A model generated the notes under the pieces. It worked only from the letters and a program-made list of their open reading frames with translations, ran no database searches and had not been told where the DNA came from. The position numbers and the translations under genes were made by a program. A DNA stretch of 64,000 nucleotides from Brasenia schreberi. Lineage: Eukaryota; Streptophyta; Magnoliopsida; Nymphaeales; Cabombaceae. The stretch spans positions 11,771,501 through 11,835,500 of the forward strand of contig JAYKKT010000079.1 of NCBI GenBank assembly GCA_036023115.1, written 5' to 3'. Of this stretch, positions 57,500-64,000 are shown in pieces (positions within the stretch are counted from its first letter, which is position 1; each line of letters opens with the position of its first letter).

Positions 57500-59739
57500 G
57501 GGGATGGGTAGGTCGGTTAGGGCTGGGTTGTGGGTAGTGGTTAGGTGGTTTAGGTAGGGTAGTATATAGATAAGGTGGGCTGGATGGGATTGGGCCAGAT
57601 ATTTTAAAACTAGGTGTTTGGGAAAATCGTGGGCTAAGGGTGGTTTAGGGCTAGGTTAGGTGGTTGGGTTTTAGGGTGAGGTTTAGTGAGCTAGGTTAGG
57701 TGGTTTAGGCTAGGTTTAGGCTAGGATTAGGGAAATTAATCTAGGTTTAGGGAAGGATTAGGGGAGTGGGTTAGGTGATTAGGTTGGGATTAGGCCGGGA
57801 TTAGGGAAGTGGGTTAGGTGATTAGGTTCAGATTAGGGGTGGATTAGGGGTTTAGGCTAGGTTTAGGCATTTTTGGCTAGGTTTAGGTGATGGAGCTCCC
57901 TTAGCATGGCCCATAAACCTTGATCACCCCATGTTGGTGCAGCCCTAGGTTAGGTTTTAGCTAATTACAAGCTTAAACCCACCCAATTAGGCTAAACCAC
58001 AAGATTGAACCCAAACATGACACACAAGTCAAGCTTAATACAACACTCTTGATATTTATCACCCCCACTCTCTCTCATGCCCAATATCCCACGTGAATTT
58101 CAAGTGGGCCCCACCTCCATTTATGAGAAGGTGATGTGGGCCATGGATATGGATATTGGATTGGATTTCTGGGTCCAAATCCAAATCCAAATCCACATAT
58201 GGGTTTGGATTGGAATCTGGATATATATGGTCCAGATCCAATCCAAACTGAACTCTGACTCCTTCGGGCCGGGTTCGAGACGGACGATTCGTGCGGGGCC
58301 TGACAGCATCAGTACTCCGTCTGCGTTGGGTCTTCGCCAACATAGTCGTCCGCCTCCGTTTCTGCCTTCCGGAGATGACTTCAAATGCTTTTTTGATAAG
58401 AACAGGGTCTTGGACGTTCGAGATCCTGGGATGTGAATTAGATGCAAGAGATGCTGTGCCGGGCTCGACAGGTGCTCCGGTTCCGGGCTCTTCTTGGCTC
58501 TCCTGGTCCTGTCTTGATCAGGCCAAGCCACTTCGGGGTTTCAAAACATGTTTTAAAAGGGTTTTCAAAAGCTATATCATATGTTTTTGAAAGATAAAGT
58601 TTAAAACATATATACAGGGTTGTTTGGAAGGCTCCTGGGTTTCCAAACTCAAAAATGGCCCTTTGGGGCTGCTTGTATCAAAACCAGATTTGTTTAAGAA
58701 ATTCGTGGGATTTCGGGGTGTTTACAGTGGGTTAGGTGTTTAGGCTAGGATTAGGTTAGGATTAAGGGAATTAGGCTAGGTTTAGGGAAGGATTAGGGAG
58801 GTGGGTTAGGTGATTAGGTTGGGATTAGGCCGGGATTAGGGAAGTGGGTTAGGTGATTAAGCTAGGATTAGGCCGGGATTAGGGGTTTTGGCTTAGGATT
58901 GGGTTAGGAGTCTCCCTTTGCATAACCCATGGACTTCATTGCATCATATTGGTACAGCCCTAGGTTAGGTGTAGGCTCATACAAGCTTAAACCCACACTA
59001 ATTAGGCTAACCCACATGATTAACCCAAACTTGACACACAAGTCAAGCTTAATACATCTCCCTCATGCTTATCCTCCCCATTCTCTCTCATGCCCATAAT
59101 CCCACATGAATTTCAAGTGGGCCCCACCTCCATTTATGAGAAGGTGATGTGGGCCATGGATGTAGATATTGGATTGGATCTTTGGATCCAAATCCAAATC
59201 CAAATCCACACATACATTTGGATTGGGATCTGGATATATATGGTCCAAATCCAATCCAAACTGAATTCTGACTCCTTCAGGGTATGTTCGAAACGAACGG
59301 TTTGTGCGGGGTCTGACAGCATCAATATTCCGTCTTGCGTTGGGTCTTTGCCAACATGGTCGTCTGCTTCTGTTTTCACCTTCCGGAGATAATTTCACAT
59401 GATTTTTGCTGATAATAGGGACTTGGATGTTCGAGATCCTGGGGATGGATCTAACACGAGAGTTGTTGTGCCGGGCTCGACATGTGTTCCAGTTCTGGGC
59501 TCTCTTTAGCTCTTCTGGTCTTGCTTTGCATCAGGCCAAGCCGCTTCGTGGGGTTTGAAAATGTATTTTAAAAGGTTTTAAAAGCATATTATACATATTT
59601 TAAAACATTTATGGTTTAAACATATGTACAGGGTTGCTTGGAAGGCTCCTGGGTTTTCAGACTCAAAATAGCCCTTTGAGGCTGCTTTTACAAAACCAAG
59701 TTTTATTTGAGAAGTTCATGGGATTTCGGGGTGTTTACA

Positions 59740-60837
59740 GATGGCATGGGAGACCCTAGGTCTCACTTGCAACTTTTCTCACGTCGAGCCCATAAGAAGA
59801 AAAAGGACTCGATGAAATGGGTGTATTGGTTCCCTCTATCCCTTAAAGGCACAGCTGCCAAATGGCTGGCTTCCTACGATTTGAGCCAGTTCGCTACTTT
59901 TGAAGAGTTAGCAAATTGCTTTATGCAAAGATTTGCACATAACGTAGAAGTCACGCTGACTTTAAACACTTTAAGGGATACAAAGCAAGGCATGAACGAA
60001 GACGTACATGCCTTCATTATTCGATGGAGGTCCCTTTTAGGGCAAGTGCGAGAGCCAATATCCGAAGGATGCGCAGTCATGCTCATCCTAGATAATTTTA
60101 AAAATGAGCTAAAGACCCTTCTCTCGCTTCACGAAATCTCAACTTTCCATAAGTTGATTAAAAAAGCATCCCTTTTCGAAACAAACTTGAAAAAGGGGAT
60201 ATACGATCACTTATGGAAAGGAAGTGCCATTTCCAAAACCCACTTGGAGAAGCCCATCACTTATGGGCTACCCACGATGGACAAAGGGGCAAAGCCCCAT
60301 AAAATCGCCAATGTCCGGGTTGATCCAGGTCCGGCGAGCACTTCGAAAAATTTTGAAAAACTAGAAAATAAAAGGGAAAGAAGCTTCCAAAAACTAATTG
60401 AAAAATGGAAGTACACTCCGCTAGGGCAACCTGTGTCGGAGGTCCTAGACCTCCTACTTGCCCAGGGTATGATTGAACTTTCCGAAATCCCCGAGAGAGT
60501 CACTTACAAAAGGAGATATTTAAACCACTTTTGTAAGTATCATCGGCTCAAAGGCCATGATACAAAGCGTTGTTTCTCCCTTTTAAACAAAATCGAGAAC
60601 TTGATAGCAGAGGGCCGGCTCCAGGTCACTACGGAACCTAAGCCAACTCAAGCTATCTTTAAAGAACCCTTTCCCAAGCATGCCAGTAGCAGTGGGAAAG
60701 GAAAGGAGGTATGTACCCTCACCTTTTTAAAAGATCTAACGCATTCATCAGAGTCTGGTCGATCCACTTGTGCGACTACCCTTGTACTTTACAAGAAACC
60801 CGCCCAAGTAGTCATTCAGGGACCACCAAGAGCTTAA
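59740..60837 (+). pseudogene. gag: Gag core and zinc knuckle (element D, resumed)
   Basis: It continues D gag after the second GATGG. The Retrotrans_gag (capsid-like) core is complete: KDSMKWVYWFPLSL, a KWLASYDLSQF segment, a FEELANCFMQRF helix, NTLRDTKQGMNEDV and IIRWRSLLGQV. Then come a C-x2-H-x4-H-x4-C knuckle (CKYHRLKGHDTKRC) and a linker. Gag would package element RNA into particles. The frame stops at TAA (60835-60837), where F has GAA. It is the best gag core in the window and shows what E lacks. Confidence 0.9.
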
Positions 60838-61688
60838 TCCCCGGCTAAACCAGTTTTAAAAATCCAAGGTGCTCCAAAACTCACGATTAGAGCCAGTTTA
60901 AGTGCGAACCCTAGGTTGGTCATGGGGGAAGTGACAAGATCCGGGAGGATCTATCAACCCCTGCACCTACAAGTGCTAAAAAGGTGGTCAATGTGCCTGG
61001 CCCCTCAAAAGCATGTATTCCTAGAGTTCTGCCGAAAGCAGACAATGGGAAAATCGTTTTAAACCCTTATGATTTCGAAAACCATCTTTTAAAGATTCCT
61101 ATCCACATGTCCATCCTAGAGCTTATACAAACTTCGCCTAGGCATAGACTCGTGCTAGAGAAAATTCTAGAAAGAGCTAAGGTTAGTTCGAACATAATTC
61201 CTGAATCCCTGTCTGACCAAGTGGCGTCAATAGGAGCAAAATCGCCCATCACTTTCTCAGAAGATGATGTAGATAGACCCTACAAGTCCCACAACCAGGC
61301 CCTGCATATCGAGGTGGTTCTGAATAACCACTCTCTGGACAGGTGCCTTGTCGATGGGGGAGGAGGGCTCAACATCCTTCCGCTTCATGTGGCGTATCAA
61401 ATCAGAGTCACCTTGACTTCCATAAACCCAAGCCCCATCGTTATCACTGGATATGATGGGAATGCGTCTACACCCTTAGGATCGATCGAACTCCCTATGG
61501 AAACGGGAGGGATCATACACACGGGGGTGTTCCATGTCTTGGACATCCGCCCCTATTATATCCTGTTGTTGGGAAGGCCCTGGATACACAGCTTGTGCGC
61601 TGTGCCATCCACCTTCCACAGGTGTGTCAAGATCCCTTTCAGGGACCAAGTCGTGATGATCTTAGGTAAGAATCACCCTCAGCTTTAG
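60838..61688 (+). pseudogene. Aspartic protease region (element D)
   Basis: After the TAA the linker carries an SGRIYQP motif with a frame change near 60970. The ORF at 60984-61688 then encodes the protease: LVDGGGGLNILP (catalytic D), ITGYDGNAS, LLLGRPWIH and HRCVKIPFRDQVV. It ends at TAG (61686-61688), at exactly the same codon as in F. E has CAG there. Confidence 0.88.
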
Positions 61689-62199
61689 GAGATCATAAAC
61701 TCCCCTTGTTTGTCGAGTTCCCAGGCCCATGAGGCTAACCTGGGGCAGACCATGGTTGAGCCGCCAAGGCTCATGTTAGCAAGTCCTAGGAAGGTCGTAT
61801 CCGTCAGGTGACCGCCCAAAGCTGGCCCCCTCCTAATCCTAACCCTTCTAGGAAGACCCAAACATCCCTTATTTCCAAAATCCCTGGACAAAAAGCCATA
61901 TGTGCACGATATGGATGACAGCAAGTTCCAAGACCACGATTTATACTCTAATTTTTCAAAAAACAAAAAATCATGGAACATGCTGTTAAACATGGGCTAT
62001 ACGCCCTATAAAAGTCTAGGGGCACAAAACCAGGGTCTCCTAGAGCCAATCCTTCCTAGGGCCAACCCAAGCCGATACGGGATCGGCTATACTCCTAAAA
62101 TACTGCCAAAGCCACCCCGTGTGACCACCTGGGTCAAGGGTAACCTGGATCCTACCCTAGAAGAGACCTACGATTTAGACCTCTTGTTCCGAGTCTAAC
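61689..62199 (+). pseudogene. G-patch-like linker (element D)
   Basis: It stays in the protease frame after TAG, with one TGA near 61809. The later part (from 61902) encodes NMLLNMGYTPYKSLGAQNQG, RYGIGYTPK and EETYDLDLLFRV, ending in TAA nine bases before the acceptor-like tract. Confidence 0.6.
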
Positions 62200-62207
62200 C
62201 CGTAGTG

Positions 62208-62221
62208 TTTTCCCTTTGTAG
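62208..62221 (+). promoter_or_regulatory. Acceptor-like splice site before pol (element D)
   Basis: TTTTCCCTTTGTAG, then GT and ATGATGG. It is the plus-strand copy of the motif also seen in E and F. Confidence 0.48.
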
Positions 62222-62223
62222 GT

Positions 62224-64000
62224 ATGATGGAAGATCCCTTTCATAAAAATACAAAAACATTTGAAAAACTTAAAATCAAAAAAATTGAAAAATTTTAAAA
62301 ACCAAAAACATTGGAAAATCAAAAACTCGAAAATAGGGTAGTTTGTATAGTTCCTAAAGTTCTTGTTTTGCAAAAACCCAAAAAAATTGAAAATCTACAA
62401 AATACCAAAAAGATTTTGTACATAGCTGCTCCTGGTAAGACTTTGGAAAAAGAAAAGGATTTTGAAAGGAACTTCGTCTGCATAGCCAGGCCAAAGATTT
62501 CGAAATCAATTGAAATTCCAAGGGTAAAACCAAGTCTTTTGAAAACTCACGCATCAAATTCCTCGGGTCTATAACCCACGAGAATGATCGAAGCACAGAA
62601 GTGGATCCCCTTGAGGAAGATCCCACTTCTGAGCTCCTAGAATTTCATAAAATTCTAGATTTTGAAAGACCTTCCAATTCAGTAGGAGGAGATTTCATAG
62701 AGGTGAAGCTAGGGAGTGATTCCAATCCCAAACTCATCAAGATAGGCGCATGTTTGCATGAACATGAAAGATCAGCATTTATTGCATTTCTCCGAACCTA
62801 CTTAGATGTGTTTGCATGGACGTATGAAGACATGCCGGGCATAGACCCCAGCATTGTCGAACATCGTCTTCCCTTAGATACGGATGTAAAACCCATAAAG
62901 CAGAAGCTTAGGAAAATACATTTCAATGTAAACACGCAAGTCAAAGAGGGTTTAGAAGATCTGCTGAAAGCCAGATTTATAAGACCCATTGCGTATTCTG
63001 ATTGGTTATCAAACATCGTTGTAGTTCAAAAAACCAATGGGAAAATTCGAATATGCATCGATTTCAGAAACCTGAATAAAGCCACTCCAAAGCATAACTA
63101 TCCTTTACCAAACATAGATTTGATAGTCGATAGTACTGCAAATCACGAAATATTTTCGTTTATGGATGGCTATTCAGGCTATAATCAAATTAAATTAAGT
63201 CCACGAGATCAGGGTAAGACCGCATTCACAACCCCGTGGGGCACGTACTGATACAGTCATTCCCTTTGGTTTAAAAAAGGTCGGCGCAACATACCAGAGA
63301 GCCATGACTACAATCTTCCATGATCAGATTCATGAGCTCGTAGAAGTGTATGTAGATGATCTCTTGACAAAATCCAAAACTCGATGCACTCATATCGAAT
63401 GTTTGCAAAAGATTTTCGAAAGGCTTAGGCTTTACAAAGTAAAGCTAAACCCTCAAAAATGTGTATTCGGGGTAGAGTCTGGAAAGCTTCTAAGCTTTAT
63501 GGTAAGCCAAAGGGGTATAGAAGTCGACCCCTCTAAGTGTCAAGCCATCATAGACATGGCTCCACCCTCCCATCTCACACAAATTCGTAGCCTCCAGGGT
63601 CGATTATAGTCCGTTCGCCGATTTATATCAAATCTGGCGACTAGATGCGAACCCTTCAACAAACTGTTGAGGAAGGGCACGAAATTTTTATGGGATGACG
63701 ATTGCCAAAAGTCCTTCGAGAGACTAAAGGCATACCTGGTTAATCCCCCCGTTTTGAATCCTCCAAAGCAAGGAAAACCTCTTTTGCTTTACATTTCCGT
63801 GCATGCGAATGCTTTGGGAGCCCTATTGGCTCAATACGAGGATGACACCCATAAGGAGTATGCCATTTACTATATTTCAAAAACTCTCTTGGCTTACGAA
63901 CGAAATTATCAAGCCATGGAGAAGACGTGCTTGGCCCTAGTCTGGGCCTGCCAAAAATTTCGACACTATTTCCTAGATCATGAGATCTGGATAGTGTTCA
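62224..64000 (+). pseudogene. Pol N-terminal half (element D), running off the window
   Basis: It opens with ATGATG (MMEDPFHKN), includes the linker and RT (FMDGYSGYNQ, YVDD near 63349-63360), and continues into the degenerate RT-linked RNase H at the window end. Lesions: a TAA about 25 codons in (near 62298), a lost C near 62560, two bases lost near 63250 (TACTG-ATACAG), and CAG to TAG at 63607-63609. After that stop the frame is open again to 64000. Confidence 0.9.

Larger units (their letters stand above)
55223..58726 (-). mobile_element. Solo LTR H inserted in the F 5' LTR
   Basis: A 3504-bp minus-strand LTR with target duplication GTGGG (55218-55222 and 58727-58731). It closely resembles the E LTRs and LTR B: TGTAGACGCGCG end, TATTTAAA (57492-57499), array (55818-56554), CCTAA-rich tract (about 57530-57890) and U3 hairpin (about 58205-58250). 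It is among the last insertions in the nest. Confidence 0.93.
38134..59739 (-). mobile_element. Element F: complete but decayed retrotransposon inserted in D gag
   Basis: A 21606-bp span on the minus strand with 3' LTR 38134-41459, 5' LTR 52901-59739 (interrupted by H) and a perfect target duplication GATGG (38129-38133 and 59740-59744). Without G and H it would be about 14.6 kb. PBS, gag, protease, linker, pol, spacer and PPT are all present. Its LTRs are visibly more diverged from each other than those of E, and it has many premature stops, so it is older. It belongs to the same LTR subfamily as its host D. Confidence 0.93.
52901..59739 (-). mobile_element. 5' LTR of element F, interrupted by LTR H
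   Basis: The LTR parts are 52901-55222 and 58727-59739, together about 3.3 kb. It carries a two-unit array (53662-53890), TATAAA-like CTATAAA (55008-55014) and the CCTAA-rich tract, into which H inserted at GTGGG. The U3 hairpin is at about 59217-59262. Confidence 0.92.
13858..64000 (+). mobile_element. Element D: host retrotransposon spanning most of the window
   Basis: D begins at TGTAAACACCCC (13858) inside LTR C, after ATTCC, its likely left target duplication. Its own sequence survives as LTR segments 13858-14828, 28894-30260, 32808-33773 and 37487-37580; a displaced pol piece 30261-32812; PBS 37586-37603; gag 37718-38133 and 59745-60837; protease 60838-61688; linker 61689-62199; and pol from 62224 to the window end. 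Insertions E, K and F account for the rest. The right end of D, and the matching right flank, are outside. Several stops and frameshifts make D inactive. Confidence 0.85.

Noticed and set aside
1..64000. tRNA, rRNA, host genes, DNA transposons or a novel non-retroelement system
   Set aside because: I looked for cloverleaf-like, rRNA-like and non-retroelement coding sequence on both strands; every stretch could be assigned to one retrotransposon family by comparison with another copy.

Overview
This window is plant nuclear heterochromatin. It appears to consist entirely of nested, mutually inserted copies of one large family of Ty3/gypsy (Metaviridae) LTR retrotransposons. The family belongs to the Tat/Ogre-like, non-chromodomain lineage. 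Evidence: a pol order of RT, degenerate RNase H, a second archaeal-type RNase H, then integrase with a GPY/F tail; a DGGGG-type aspartic protease with an LLLGRPW flap; a CHHC gag knuckle; LTRs of about 3.3-3.7 kb starting TGTAAACACCCC and ending GTCTACA; and 5-bp target-site duplications (TSDs). I found no host gene, rRNA, tRNA, DNA transposon or CRISPR. The species cannot be told; a flowering plant with a repeat-rich genome is the reasonable guess.

Layout. (1) 1-11395 (+): element A, a truncated copy. A 3' spacer remnant (1-505) is joined illegitimately to RT. The RT is interrupted by solo LTR B (815-4116, TSD ATAGG). RT, RNases H and integrase continue at 4117-6685, followed by a 3' spacer and a 3' LTR (7858-11395). 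(2) 11396-11445: a 50-bp scrap of the RT of an older host copy (X). (3) 11446-13857: start of a divergent LTR (C). (4) From 13858 to the window end (+): element D, the frame of the rest of the window. Its LTR is split by full-length element E (minus, 14829-28893, TSD CTAGC) and solo LTR K (minus, 33774-37486, TSD CTGGC), and it contains a displaced pol fragment (30261-32812). PBS and gag start follow at 37586-38133. (5) 38134-59739 (minus): element F, inserted in D gag (TSD GATGG). F carries solo LTR G inside its own gag (48794-52250, TSD GGAAC) and solo LTR H inside its 5' LTR (55223-58726, TSD GTGGG). (6) 59740-64000: D resumes with gag, protease, a G-patch-like linker and the first half of pol.

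How the parts work together. Each LTR carries a U3 with a hairpin, TCP and G-box-like sites, a CCTAA-rich telobox-like tract and a TATA box, then a C-rich leader, GTAAGT donor-like sites and a 110-bp tandem array. Gag-protease and pol lie in different frames. An acceptor-like TTTTCCCTTTGTAG sits just before the pol ATG, suggesting pol is reached by splicing. The youngest element, E, has LTRs differing at 14 sites plus 2 indels by my hand count. Its pol ORF of 1228 codons is intact, but its gag core is deleted out of frame, so it could only have moved with Gag from another copy unless the deletion came after insertion.
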